From a virus: a stretch of DNA of 64,000 bases. The stretch is from positions 1 through 64,000 of the IMG/VR virus record IMGVR_UViG_3300046168_000082. One strand, written 5' to 3'. Below the pieces are notes generated by a model. That model was not told where the DNA came from. It saw only the letters and a program-made list of their open reading frames with translations, and did not search any database. The position numbers were made by a program, and so were the translations under genes. Below are positions 31,061-38,763 of the stretch, piece by piece. Positions within the stretch are counted from its first letter, which is position 1, and each line of letters opens with the position of its first letter.

Positions 31061-31094
31061 ATAGATATATTAAACAAAATAGGAGAATAAAATT

Positions 31095-32255
31095 ATGAAT
31101 CAAGTACCATATCAACTCACAGAAAATTCACTCACAATCTTTTGGGATGGCAAGCCTTATACATTGCGTAAGGATCATGCCAACTTTCAACTTGCTAAGA
31201 AAGCTATTCTTGATGCTAGGTATGATGATCTCGGTGATCTTATTGACATTTCCAAGGCGGTAGAAAACTTTGTCGAAGGTGATATTGAAGTAAAAGATGA
31301 AGTTGTTTATTACAAAGGTCATCGTTTGCATGGTGTTGTTGTGGATAAATTGCTTGAAATGCTTCGTGCAGGAATGAAAGATTCTGCTCCACTCACTAAC
31401 TTTATTTCTCGCTTGCAAGCTAATCCAAGTGCAAATTCAGTAAATGAACTTTATTCTTTTATGAGTTATAAGTCTCTTGCGAATACTTCCGAAGGTAAGG
31501 TTTTAGGTTACAAAGGTGTACAATCCGATTATTGGAGTACAACAGGTAATGCTGATACAATTGTATTACAAGGCGAAACTAATGATCGTCACCAAATTCT
31601 CAATGAGGTTGGTGCAACAATTGAAGTCGCTCGCAGATGCGTAGATGACAATAAGGATAATCATTGCTCTTTCGGTCTTCATGTTGGTTCATTTGATTAT
31701 GCCGATAGTTGGGCAGGAGAAGGTGGAAGATTACTTCTAGTCGAATTTGATCCTGCTGATGCAGTATCTGTACCAACTGATTGCGATTTTCAAAAACTTA
31801 GGGTTTCTAAGTACAAGGTGATCTCTGATATTAGTGATACAAGAAAAGAGCTTAATAAACCTGTCTACGAGGCTAATAAGCCTATTTATGGATCAGATGA
31901 TGATGAGGATTTCGGGGGTCACAATGAAGATGATTCAGATTATGTAGATATGGAATCTAATATTGATGATGGTTCGGGCATTGAATATGATGATGATAAT
32001 TGGGAACAATTGGGCGAAGAAGTATTAGAAGAAGATATGGATCAAACAGAAAAAGATATAAGTGAATATATAGAAACTTATATAAATAATAAACACGATA
32101 ATTCTGTCAATCCAACTCTTAAAAACATTGCTGATCTTAGAGCTTGTAAGAATGAGAGATTAACTTGTAAAGAAATTTATAAAATTGTTGATGATCTTAA
32201 TTTCGTTGTTGAAGAAGATGATAACAAACCTTTAAATCAATTACGAGTACTTTAA
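31095..32255 (+). CDS. rIIB: rIIB-like protein
   Basis: 386 aa. Blocks characteristic of T4 rIIB relatives: NFISRLQANPSANSVNELYS, GKVLGYKGVQSDYWS, CSFGLHVGSFDYADSW and LLLVEFDPADAVSVPTDCDF then LRVSKYKVI. The C-terminal 120 residues are strongly acidic (DDDEDFGGHNEDDSDYVD), longer than in T4 rIIB (312 aa). Placed straight after the rIIA-like gene, but with its own promoter and terminator separation. The pair is expected to act together at the membrane against host defence. Confidence 0.82.
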   Translation: MNQVPYQLTENSLTIFWDGKPYTLRKDHANFQLAKKAILDARYDDLGDLIDISKAVENFVEGDIEVKDEVVYYKGHRLHGVVVDKLLEMLRAGMKDSAPLTNFISRLQANPSANSVNELYSFMSYKSLANTSEGKVLGYKGVQSDYWSTTGNADTIVLQGETNDRHQILNEVGATIEVARRCVDDNKDNHCSFGLHVGSFDYADSWAGEGGRLLLVEFDPADAVSVPTDCDFQKLRVSKYKVISDISDTRKELNKPVYEANKPIYGSDDDEDFGGHNEDDSDYVDMESNIDDGSGIEYDDDNWEQLGEEVLEEDMDQTEKDISEYIETYINNKHDNSVNPTLKNIADLRACKNERLTCKEIYKIVDDLNFVVEEDDNKPLNQLRVL

Positions 32256-32257
32256 TT

Positions 32258-32404
32258 ATGGTAAAAACCATTAAAAATAAAAAACTAAATAATAATACAA
32301 AAAATCATTATAAACAAATTTTTGCTAACCCGATGAAAACATATACAAAGAAAGAAGAAGAGGTTATCGCAAAACATTTAAATAAACTAAAAAGAGATAA
32401 GTAA
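32258..32404 (+). CDS. basic microprotein (48 aa)
   Basis: ATG 32258 two bases after the rIIB stop, frame to TAA 32404. Lys/Asn-rich (KTIKNKKLNNNTKNHYKQ). Supported by position only. Confidence 0.4.
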   Translation: MVKTIKNKKLNNNTKNHYKQIFANPMKTYTKKEEEVIAKHLNKLKRDK

Positions 32405-32746
32405 ATCTATCTCCTATGGGTATTGTGGCGAGGTTTTCTCTTTGTCCTTGGTCAAAATTCATCACCCGATTCGTAACCACATAAAAGCGAATCAATTTTA
32501 TAATTTCAAATAATCCTTAAAATTATTAATTCACACATAAAAACAATAATTTCAAATAGTTTTTACTTCGTGCTTGCTTCTTATATCAATATCCCTTACA
32601 ATATATAACATAATACAATATACTAATAAGGAATATATATAGGCAAAATATAAACAATCACACATAAATAACAAAAATATATTGAAATTTAATAAATAAT
32701 AAATATAATGATAAGGGAGTACGCAAATTAATTATATAAAAATAAG
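32405..32746 (+). other. 342-bp non-coding AT-rich spacer
   Basis: No gene seen. Begins with a less AT-rich 100 nt holding GATTCG...CGAATC (about 32470-32495) followed by AATTTTAT, possibly the terminator of rIIB; the rest is extremely AT-rich with A/T runs. Confidence 0.45.
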
Positions 32747-32890
32747 ATGAAAATAAAAGTATTGGCAATTATAAAAAATTTTATTTCAAATAAAAAAAAG
32801 AAACTAAAGCAAAACAATTCAAAACAAAATAATTTACAATATGAACGAAATAAATATGGTTTTTTTTCAGTTAAAAATAAAGAAAATTAA
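32747..32890 (+). CDS. basic microprotein (47 aa), doubtful
   Basis: ATG 32747 to TAA 32890 in very AT-rich DNA. MKIKVLAIIKNFISNKKKKL is amphipathic and basic. Composition makes chance ORFs common here, so confidence is low. Confidence 0.25.
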   Translation: MKIKVLAIIKNFISNKKKKLKQNNSKQNNLQYERNKYGFFSVKNKEN

Positions 32891-33001
32891 ATAATAATAA
32901 ATAAAAACAAATTAAATTAGACTTAAATAATAAATAATAATAAATAATAAAATTTTTCAAAGTTGAAATAATAAAAAACCAAATAATATAAACCAAAATA
33001 A
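32891..33001 (+). repeat. low-complexity AATAATAAATAAT tract
   Basis: Tandem-like AATAATAAATAAT units in an almost GC-free stretch; a similar tract is present at about 35382-35510. Confidence 0.5.
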
Positions 33002-33229
33002 TTGCAAATAAAAGTGGATGTTGGCGAACAGAGCGTAATATTTGTCGAAAAACAAATGGAAACGAATTTCAGTCAAATAATGTCGCAAAACATAATAAAA
33101 GAAATGTATTGGATTGATGTTTCGGATGGAGCAAGGGCGGTAGCAATAATGGGCGAAATAACTGATGAAAAAAAAATAGAAAGTAATTTAATATGCCTCT
33201 TTCCAATATTTAAACCAAAAGAGGATTAA
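33002..33229 (+). CDS. small hypothetical protein (75 aa), TTG start
   Basis: The frame opens with TTG at 33002; ATG 33056 is an alternative. VDVGEQSVIFVEKQMETNFS then WIDVSDGARAVAIMGEITDE looks like folded protein, beta-rich. Unknown. Confidence 0.45.
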   Translation: MQIKVDVGEQSVIFVEKQMETNFSQIMSQNIIKEMYWIDVSDGARAVAIMGEITDEKKIESNLICLFPIFKPKED

Positions 33230-33238
33230 CGCAAATAA

Positions 33239-33322
33239 TTACTTACTAGGATAAAAAATAATAATAATTAAAACAAATATTATTGTTAATAAAAAAGCAT
33301 CCCAAATTTCATTGAATGTCAT
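33239..33322 (-). CDS. membrane micropeptide (27 aa)
   Basis: ATG 33322 follows the stop of the upstream minus gene by one base. FLLTIIFVLIIIIFYPSK is one membrane helix with a basic end. The tight coupling supports it. Confidence 0.4.
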   Translation of the reverse strand: MTFNEIWDAFLLTIIFVLIIIIFYPSK

Positions 33323-33323
33323 A

Positions 33324-33524
33324 TTAATTTTTTTTATTTTTTCGTTTATTAATTTCTACTCGTTGTAGCAATATTTCAAACTCTTCTGTTCCCATATTAT
33401 TATATAAATACCAAGCATATTCTTGTATTCTCAATAATCTCTTTTCGGGAGTACCATTGACATGGTAAAAAGCGTTTGAGCTTAATAATTTGTTGACCAA
33501 ATAATTATAAACATCAATATTCAT
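33324..33524 (-). CDS. small hypothetical protein (66 aa)
   Basis: ATG 33524 (MNIDVYNYLVNKLLSS); upstream in-frame start at 33578 is less likely. GTPEKRLLRIQEYAWYLYNN then EEFEILLQRVEINKRK, helical. Opposite in direction to its neighbours. Unknown. Confidence 0.5.
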   Translation of the reverse strand: MNIDVYNYLVNKLLSSNAFYHVNGTPEKRLLRIQEYAWYLYNNMGTEEFEILLQRVEINKRKNKKN

Positions 33525-33590
33525 GCCAAGAATTACACCCAAATAATTATACAAAAAATTTAATATAATAAAACACACATAAAATAATTC

Positions 33591-33619
33591 TTGACAATGT
33601 GTGAAAAATATTTTAATGT
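33591..33619 (+). promoter_or_regulatory. promoter with SD leader
   Basis: TTGACA, 17 nt, TAATGT; 45-nt leader ending with AAAGGA before ATG 33671. Confidence 0.75.
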
Positions 33620-33670
33620 ATTCTCATCAATCACAAATAATGTGTTAAAAGCGTTAAACAAAGGAAAACA

Positions 33671-34009
33671 ATGAGTCTAGCAAAAGAAATCAACGAAAAA
33701 TTAGATGCAATACTTTTCATGCGTAGTGAAATGCAACGCATGGATCACGACTTGGATGACGACCAAGTTCTAAATAATATAACAACAGGTGAGAAGACAA
33801 ATAAAGAACAAGCGTTTGAAATAGTTGAAGGTATGATAAATGATATTAAAAGAGAATTGAATCAAATAACAAATAACGGATTAAATATAAAAAATATTTT
33901 TACAAATAAATATTATATAAATGATTTTATGCAAGATAAAGTATGTTCTGATATAGAATTGAATAATACTCTTAATGCTCAACAACCAAATGATATAGAA
34001 TCTAATTAA
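33671..34009 (+). CDS. hypothetical helical protein (112 aa)
   Basis: AAAGGA-type SD upstream. Helical with SLAKEINEKLDAILFMRSEM and an Asn-rich tail. No family recognised. Confidence 0.55.
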   Translation: MSLAKEINEKLDAILFMRSEMQRMDHDLDDDQVLNNITTGEKTNKEQAFEIVEGMINDIKRELNQITNNGLNIKNIFTNKYYINDFMQDKVCSDIELNNTLNAQQPNDIESN

Positions 34010-34022
34010 TTAAAATATTTGT

Positions 34023-34051
34023 TTGACAGGTTTTATATTTGATGCTAGTAT
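34023..34051 (+). promoter_or_regulatory. promoter with SD leader
   Basis: TTGACA, 17 nt, TAGTAT; leader with AAAGGAG before ATG 34086. Confidence 0.75.
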
Positions 34052-34085
34052 ATTCTTATAACATTCAAAAAAGGAGATAATAATT

Positions 34086-34277
34086 ATGGCTAATATAGCA
34101 AAATGTGCAAGAGCGACAGCAGTAATGAACAAAGTAAGAGGCAGAGACCCTTTCGCTTTTACTCGCAGGTTCATGGGTTACAACGAGGCAACCGAAGGTA
34201 TTCTCGCCCAACAAAGGGAAGCGGATCGTAGGTTAAGACAAATACAAGCTAAAAAACTAGCAAAAGGGGTAGCGTAA
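34086..34277 (+). CDS. small basic protein (63 aa)
   Basis: Strong AAAGGAG upstream. Ala/Arg-rich (KCARATAVMNKVRGRDPFAF, AQQREADRRLRQIQAKKL), compatible with nucleic-acid binding. The next gene overlaps its stop by one base. Unknown. Confidence 0.55.
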   Translation: MANIAKCARATAVMNKVRGRDPFAFTRRFMGYNEATEGILAQQREADRRLRQIQAKKLAKGVA

Positions 34278-34537
34278 TGGATGCGACAATTAAACCTCTT
34301 AGTGATAAAGTTAGTATGTTTGCATCTAACGATGAATTATACGAACAATTAACCAACAAAGAATTAATGTTAATTAAAATGGTTAAGGCGGAAGAATTCG
34401 TTGATGATTTATATAGAGCACACGATTCTGAAGCAAATAAAAAACTATTTCCCCCCGAAAAAAGTTGGTTTAAAATAAAAGAATTATTGAGAGAATTACG
34501 CGAATTAAATAAAAAACAAATAACCCCTAAAATATAA
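34277..34537 (+). CDS. hypothetical helical protein (86 aa)
   Basis: TAATG overlap with the preceding gene. Helical and charged (LYEQLTNKELMLIKMVKAEE). Ends just before the ncRNA promoter. Unknown. Confidence 0.5.
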   Translation: MDATIKPLSDKVSMFASNDELYEQLTNKELMLIKMVKAEEFVDDLYRAHDSEANKKLFPPEKSWFKIKELLRELRELNKKQITPKI

Positions 34538-34546
34538 AAATAATAG

Positions 34547-34575
34547 TTGACAAATAACAAATAATATAGTAATAT
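34547..34575 (+). promoter_or_regulatory. promoter of structured ncRNA
   Basis: TTGACA, 17 nt, TAATAT. No gene follows for over 400 nt, only the structured region, so it should drive the RNA. Confidence 0.65.
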
Positions 34576-34581
34576 ATAATA

Positions 34582-34993
34582 TATAAAATTGAGAAGGATA
34601 AACTCAAATAAATAAAATAATCCAAAATTTTTGTTCTTTTACATTTTAAATTTTGAGCATAGATCTCGCAAGCATTAAGTTGCTAAAAGCCAATTCTTGT
34701 AAGTCTCAATTCACTTTGGAAGGGCTTATAATCCTTCCTGTGGGTGACCGAATAAGCCTGTCGTGAGCGGGCTAAGGTATGCAGATCCCTGTGGTAGGGT
34801 TGGTAGAGTCCAATCGAATGAGCCAAATGACAACACCAAGTCTAGTCTGTAGTTGGAAGTAGGTACACCATGAACTGATGTTCACGCCGAAAACTTGAGG
34901 GTATACAGTAGCCCCTCCCCACACAATTTTCTCTGATATCCTCGACCCTCCTTGGTTCTCTCTTGCCCGCCACCTGAACCAAGGAGGGTTTTT
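34582..34993 (+). ncRNA. orphan structured non-coding RNA (about 400 nt)
   Basis: Between a promoter and a strong terminator there is no convincing gene, but the segment is clearly richer in G+C than its surroundings and full of stem-loops: GGAAGG/CCTTCC near 34719-34736, AGCCTG/CGGGCT near 34756-34774, CCCT/AGGG near 34787-34799, CCAA/TTGG near 34837-34856, TGAAC-tgat-GTTCA near 34870-34884, GAGGG/CCCTC near 34898-34918, and the terminator. It does not match tmRNA, RNase P, 6S or group I/II intron cores that I can recognise. Boundaries are inferred from the promoter and the U-tract. Confidence 0.65.
34945..34993 (+). terminator. terminator of the structured RNA
   Basis: ACCCTCCTTGGTTC pairs perfectly with GAACCAAGGAGGGT around a 17-nt loop, followed by TTTTT. 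Confidence 0.9.
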
Positions 34994-34995
34994 GT

Positions 34996-35024
34996 TTGAC
35001 AGCTGCTTTTTTATTTATTATAGT
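34996..35024 (+). promoter_or_regulatory. leaderless-type promoter
   Basis: TTGACA, 17 nt, TATAGT, 6 nt to ATG 35031, immediately after the terminator. Confidence 0.8.
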
Positions 35025-35030
35025 ATACTC

Positions 35031-35285
35031 ATGAAAACATTAAAAGATATCTTATCAAACTACGGGTACATGAACAGCAATCAGCTTAAAGAAATAGCTG
35101 AGCACTTCCCTGCATTCAGGGTTGTCATTAAATGGGGCGGACTTCCCCGCGAGCGTCTTCCAGCCTGGGAGGCAATATCCAGGATTAAATCAGTGGAGAC
35201 CCAAAACATCGATTACTGTAGAGAGGTGTTTATCTCAGGTACTGAATACAACGCACTCAAACAAGCTTTCAACATCGCCGACTAA
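35031..35285 (+). CDS. hypothetical protein (84 aa), less AT-rich than neighbours
   Basis: Start set by the promoter. KTLKDILSNYGYMNSNQLKE then FRVVIKWGGLPRERLPAWEA. Codon choice (CGC, GAG, CCC) is GC-richer than nearby genes, suggesting recent acquisition. Unknown role. Confidence 0.55.
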   Translation: MKTLKDILSNYGYMNSNQLKEIAEHFPAFRVVIKWGGLPRERLPAWEAISRIKSVETQNIDYCREVFISGTEYNALKQAFNIAD

Positions 35286-35309
35286 CAAACATTATTAACC
35301 AAAAAACAT

Positions 35310-35381
35310 ATGGAACCATTGCTAATATTAACATTGGCGATTACACTAGGAATAAAATTATTAGTAGAGGAAGTAATATAA
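35310..35381 (+). CDS. membrane micropeptide (23 aa)
   Basis: ATG 35310, product MEPLLILTLAITLGIKLLVE plus three residues, a single hydrophobic helix. Supported by pattern only. Confidence 0.3.
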   Translation: MEPLLILTLAITLGIKLLVEEVI

Positions 35382-35519
35382 TAATATACAGTATAATATA
35401 TAACAAATAATAAAAATAAAAATTTAATCAAAATGGACTAGTATAAATAATAAATAATCAAAATAAATAATAAAAAAATTTTAAATAAATAAATAATTTG
35501 ATTATGATTACCTCCTTGG

Positions 35520-35547
35520 CCCCCACCGTAATTGGTGGGGGTTTTTT
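35520..35547 (+). terminator. Rho-independent terminator
   Basis: CCCCCACC-gtaatt-GGTGGGGG followed by TTTTTT. Confidence 0.9.
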
Positions 35548-35568
35548 ATTGGTCAACTTTACGCTTTT

Positions 35569-35641
35569 GTAAGTCTTTGTTTATCAAGCACTTCTGAGAT
35601 CGGCTGCCGCGCTAGCTAAGTCTTTGATATTCAATGAATTA
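35569..35641 (+). repeat. 73-bp palindromic repeat, copy 1
   Basis: Left arm GTAAGTCTTTGTTTATCAAG, core GGCTGCCGCG, right arm TAAGTCTTTGATATTCAAT. Followed by TTAATTCACTTTTTTCTTGTGT and a promoter, as in copies 4-6. Confidence 0.85.
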
Positions 35642-35667
35642 AAAAACTCAAATTAATTCACTTTTTT

Positions 35668-35696
35668 CTTGTGTTAAATTGTTTTTTATGCGATAC
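35668..35696 (+). promoter_or_regulatory. leaderless-type promoter after repeat copy 1
   Basis: TTGTGT, 17 nt, GATACT (or TACTAT), about 6 nt to ATG 35703; preceded by a T-rich stretch shared with other repeat-linked promoters. Confidence 0.55.
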
Positions 35697-35702
35697 TATG
35701 TA

Positions 35703-35819
35703 TATGAAAGCGAGAGACATAAAGATCAGAAAACCAATTGTCTTCACTAAGTCAAGACCTCACAAGGTCAAGATTAAAACAATCCACAGAAAACTAAAAC
35801 ACAAGGAATTATTAGCATG
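35703..35819 (+). CDS. very basic microprotein (38 aa)
   Basis: ATG 35703 to TGA 35819, overlapping the next ATG. MKARDIKIRKPIVFTKSRPH has many Lys/Arg, likely nucleic-acid binding. Position at the promoter supports it. Confidence 0.5.
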
Positions 35820-36044
35820 AATATTAACGAAGATTATTTAAGTTCAGATTGCCCAAACGCAGATGAAGTAATGACTCAAGGCATGGGTTGGATTTGGAAA
35901 CATTTCATTGAACCTAACGCAGATCAAATTACAGAAGAACAAGCAGAAATGCTTACAATGATTGGGATCAGTTTTAAAATGGTCGCAGAACAAGCAGATG
36001 CTTACGATCAAACTTTTGAAGAAAGCCCATATTTAAACAATTAA
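35817..36044 (+). CDS. small acidic protein (75 aa)
   Basis: ATGA overlap with the basic microprotein. Acidic helices (DQITEEQAEMLTMIGISFKM). Pairing of a basic and an acidic product suggests they could interact (inference). Confidence 0.5.
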   Translation: MNINEDYLSSDCPNADEVMTQGMGWIWKHFIEPNADQITEEQAEMLTMIGISFKMVAEQADAYDQTFEESPYLNN

Positions 36045-36047
36045 CTC

Positions 36048-36076
36048 TTGACAAAAAACATTATAACTATTATATT
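36048..36076 (+). promoter_or_regulatory. leaderless-type promoter of DUF932-like gene
   Basis: TTGACA, 17 nt, TATATT, 6 nt to ATG 36083. Fixes the start although the frame is broken downstream. Confidence 0.85.
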
Positions 36077-36082
36077 ACTATC

Positions 36083-36956
36083 ATGAATACAGAAGAAAAC
36101 ACCAATATCGCTCCTCGCAAATCCGTTAACTTGCACATTTGCGGAGGTAATCGTACAATCGTAGACTTTGACGAAGTTCAAGCTGTACCAACTCCAATGC
36201 CTACAATGCGCTACAAAACCAAACAAAAGAACAGGGGAATTTGCCGTTTCTCATCAGCCCATTGCTCATGACGAGCTTGTTGTTCGTACTAAAGATTCTC
36301 TTGTCAAGAGAGGGTTTACTATTCAAGACGAATTACATTCTCTCGCTAGAGATAACCAACATTACTTTGGTCTATTCTCTGTTGATCATCCTGATCGTGA
36401 CGAATCAGATCGTGGTTGTGTCGTAGGAGTTCGCAATTCTCATGACAAAACTTTTCCTGCAGGACTTTGCGCAGGTGATGCTCCATTTGTTTGCGATAAT
36501 TTAATTTTCACAAACACTATTAAACTTGCTCGTAGACATACTCGCAACATACTTAACGATCTTGATTTTATGATCAATCGTGCTTTGGGTAAATTGTTTG
36601 GCTTTTGGCATGGACAAGATGAAAGAATCAATGCTTATAAAAATCATTCTATCGGGAATGTTCTTGCTCATGATTTAATCATCAAAGCAGTTCGTGCAGG
36701 GGCTTTACCTAAGTCAAAAATTCTTGATGTGGCAGATCAATGGGAATCAAGTGATCATGTTGAATTTAAGGATCGCAATGTCAATTCTCTCTACAACGCT
36801 TTTACCGAAATCTACAAAGGTAACTTAGTTGCCTTGCCAAATCGTTCGGATGCACTTCATGCCGTTCTCGATAGCTATGTTGATTTTGACATCAATAGTC
36901 ATGTCGAGAATACGCTTGATATGGAAGTCGTCGAAGGCGAATTGGTGGAAGTTTAA
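36083..36956 (+). CDS. DUF932-like phage protein, apparent frameshift
   Basis: The promoter points to ATG 36083, whose frame (HICGGNRTIVDFDEVQAVPT) stops at 36271. The conserved body continues in the +1 frame (open 36168-36956): SHQPIAHDELVVRTKDSLV, NQHYFGLFSVDHPDRDESD, VGVRNSHDKTFPAGLCAGD and FVCDNLIFTNTIKLARRHT, as in DUF932 (phage/plasmid-related TIGR03299) proteins. Dropping one G from the GGGG at 36234-36237 joins the two into one protein (KNREFAVSHQP). Either a consensus error or a real mutation. Role of the family unknown. Confidence 0.8.
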
Positions 36957-36977
36957 ATATTGCTTGCGTTATTGTTG

Positions 36978-37006
36978 AAGCCCCCTGAAAGGGGGGCTTT
37001 TTTTTT
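36978..37006 (+). terminator. Rho-independent terminator after DUF932-like gene
   Basis: AAGCCCCCT-gaa-AGGGGGGCTT followed by a run of T. Confidence 0.9.
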
Positions 37007-37024
37007 GCGTTTGTTTATTGTTTC

Positions 37025-37099
37025 GTAAGTGCTTGTTCTTCAAGCACTTAGCGAGCGGGGCAGCCGAGCCACCGAAGTGGCTGGCTACCAATGACTTAC
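37025..37099 (+). repeat. 73-bp palindromic repeat, copy 2
   Basis: Left arm GTAAGTGCTTGTTCTTCAAG, core GGGGCAGCCG, right arm ends CCAATGACTTAC. Lies between convergent genes. Confidence 0.8.
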
Positions 37100-37107
37100 A
37101 AAGCTAC

Positions 37108-37548
37108 TTAGTTGACGCCAAAGTAGTGCTTGGCTTGTCTCCTGGGGATCCTTTTGTTGCATTTCCTCTCTAATGAATCAAGAGTGTACACAACATTTAG
37201 AAGTTTTCGCTCGATGTAGTCCTTTATGACTTTTCCCTCAACTCCCTTCTTTTTCAATTCAGAAAGAGAGATCATATCCTCTTCCTTGATTACCAAGCCA
37301 GGATTAAAGATCAACTCTCTGTGAGTAGTTTCAACATGAAACATATGCTCAAGCCCCATAACTTTGATCAGATTCTCAATTTTGTCTTTCTGATCTATAG
37401 GAGCCCACCATTTTTGAGCTTTGCCATGCCAACTCATGCCATTTGCCTTCCAGGCTGCCTTGTAGCCATATGTTTGACTAGAGCTTCCGTAGCAAGATAC
37501 TACGATGGCGTTATGGTTGTTTATGTCGATTTGGGCTGATTTATCCAT
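37108..37548 (-). CDS. hypothetical protein (146 aa)
   Basis: ATG 37548 with AAAGGAAAT upstream. WHGKAQKWWAPIDQKDKIEN and FNPGLVIKEEDMISLSELKK; mixed fold, basic C-terminus (NKRIPRRQAKHYFG). Convergent with the DUF932-like gene, with repeat copy 2 between their ends. Unknown. Confidence 0.6.
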   Translation of the reverse strand: MDKSAQIDINNHNAIVVSCYGSSSQTYGYKAAWKANGMSWHGKAQKWWAPIDQKDKIENLIKVMGLEHMFHVETTHRELIFNPGLVIKEEDMISLSELKKKGVEGKVIKDYIERKLLNVVYTLDSLERKCNKRIPRRQAKHYFGVN

Positions 37549-37802
37549 GATATTTCCTTTCGGTTTATGGTTATTACTAAAACAATTTATTCTTTCTACC
37601 TTCTATAGTGACAACATTTCTAAGAAAGAAAAGAAAAAAATGCTGATTTTTGAAATTTTTTTCCATGTGTCTATATATAACTATGTGGAATTAGAACGCA
37701 TCTGTGACAGAAAACCTGGTTTTCGCTTGATTTTGTATAAAATTTAAACACATGCTAGATATTGCCTAACCTAAAGAAAAAGAAAAAAAATATTTTTTTT
37801 TC

Positions 37803-37831
37803 TTGCAGTAATTTTGAAATTGGCTTAGTAT
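37803..37831 (+). promoter_or_regulatory. leaderless-type promoter
   Basis: TTGCAG, 17 nt, TAGTAT, 6 nt to ATG 37838. Confidence 0.75.
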
Positions 37832-37837
37832 GTTTAC

Positions 37838-38251
37838 ATGATACTAAGAAACCAACAAGACCCACGATACACAATCAAAAAGAATCGACCTGTGTATGTC
37901 TACAAGAATCTCCACAAAGATTGCTGGAGCATCAAGCAACATGGATTAGTTAAAGCTCACATTCCAAAGGATCATGCTGTTGGATTATGGGATTGCTATT
38001 TTCATGTCGATGTTAAGGGCAGAGAAAAAGTTCTTCGTGAGAAGCGTAAGAATGTTCATGCTTTTGTTAAGGGTTACCTTCAAGACGCTGAGAATGTATC
38101 TCGCAATTCTCAAGTTATCACCAGGGAAGTCGAGGTGACATACAATCCTTACAAGTATGAGACTTTTGTAGAGAAAGATACCGAAAAGTTTGCATACTAT
38201 GCAGACGAAGTATTATTAACACACAACAAAGTAACCGCTTATATGTCATGA
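37838..38251 (+). CDS. hypothetical protein (137 aa)
   Basis: YTIKKNRPVYVYKNLHKDCW and HGLVKAHIPKDHAVGLWDCY then a basic helix (KVLREKRKNVHAFVKGYL), a pattern that I have a faint sense of in phage proteins but cannot name. ATGA overlap with the next gene. Confidence 0.6.
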   Translation: MILRNQQDPRYTIKKNRPVYVYKNLHKDCWSIKQHGLVKAHIPKDHAVGLWDCYFHVDVKGREKVLREKRKNVHAFVKGYLQDAENVSRNSQVITREVEVTYNPYKYETFVEKDTEKFAYYADEVLLTHNKVTAYMS

Positions 38252-38451
38252 AAGAAGAATTAAAAGGAATTAAACACGCCATTGACGGACTCAGCGACGA
38301 GATGCTAGAGCATAGACGCTATGCAAACATGGACGACCTTGTCAAGGTAATGAAGAACATTAACGATAATCTTGTTGCAATTAGTTTTGACTTAAAAGAT
38401 TTAGTTGAAGCAAAAAAATTCGAAAATGAGTTGACAACTGCACTCAGATAG
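38248..38451 (+). CDS. small helical protein (67 aa)
   Basis: ATGA-coupled to the previous gene. Helical and charged (KEELKGIKHAIDGLSDEM). The stop falls just before repeat copy 3. Unknown. Confidence 0.5.
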   Translation: MKEELKGIKHAIDGLSDEMLEHRRYANMDDLVKVMKNINDNLVAISFDLKDLVEAKKFENELTTALR

Positions 38452-38452
38452 A

Positions 38453-38525
38453 TAAGCCCTTTACAGTCAACCACTTAGGTGGCTGGCTGCCGCGTCAGCT
38501 AAGTGCTTAACATCCAACGACTTAC
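38453..38525 (+). repeat. 73-bp palindromic repeat, copy 3
   Basis: Left arm TAAGCCCTTTACAGTCAACC, core GGCTGCCGCG, right arm TAAGTGCTTAACATCCAACG then ACTTAC. Followed by AAAAGCATTTTTATTTAC and a promoter. Confidence 0.85.
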
Positions 38526-38550
38526 AAAAGCATTTTTATTTACTTTTTAT

Positions 38551-38580
38551 TTGACAGAAGCTAAAAATTGACTTTAGTTT
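38551..38580 (+). promoter_or_regulatory. leaderless-type promoter after repeat copy 3
   Basis: TTGACA, 18 nt, TAGTTT, 6 nt to ATG 38587. Confidence 0.7.
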
Positions 38581-38586
38581 TATATT

Positions 38587-38763
38587 ATGCAAGAGACAAT
38601 AGATGTAACACCAAAATGGTCAGCAATCATCCTTCCAATGATCGAGGTGCTGAAGAACCCAAAAGCAGAACCACAAGCTAAAAAGTTTGTTCAAGCTGAA
38701 ATCCTTCGCTTGGCAAAGATTGCAGATGCAGCAAAAGAAAGGGTAAAAAATGACACAAAGTGA
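38587..38763 (+). CDS. small helical protein (58 aa)
   Basis: ATG 38587 at the promoter start point, TGA 38763. TPKWSAIILPMIEVLKNPKA then an Ala/Lys-rich helix. The next gene starts inside it. Unknown. Confidence 0.55.
   Translation: MQETIDVTPKWSAIILPMIEVLKNPKAEPQAKKFVQAEILRLAKIADAAKERVKNDTK

Noticed and set aside
34650-34935. Group I intron or tmRNA in the structured region
   Set aside because: No P7/S-type core, no tag frame with tRNA-like ends, and no split gene flanks the region.
37549-37837. Short ORF around 37640-37747
   Set aside because: No SD, no promoter at the required distance, low-complexity T-rich start; likely chance. The region holds only the upstream sequence of the minus gene and the next plus promoter.
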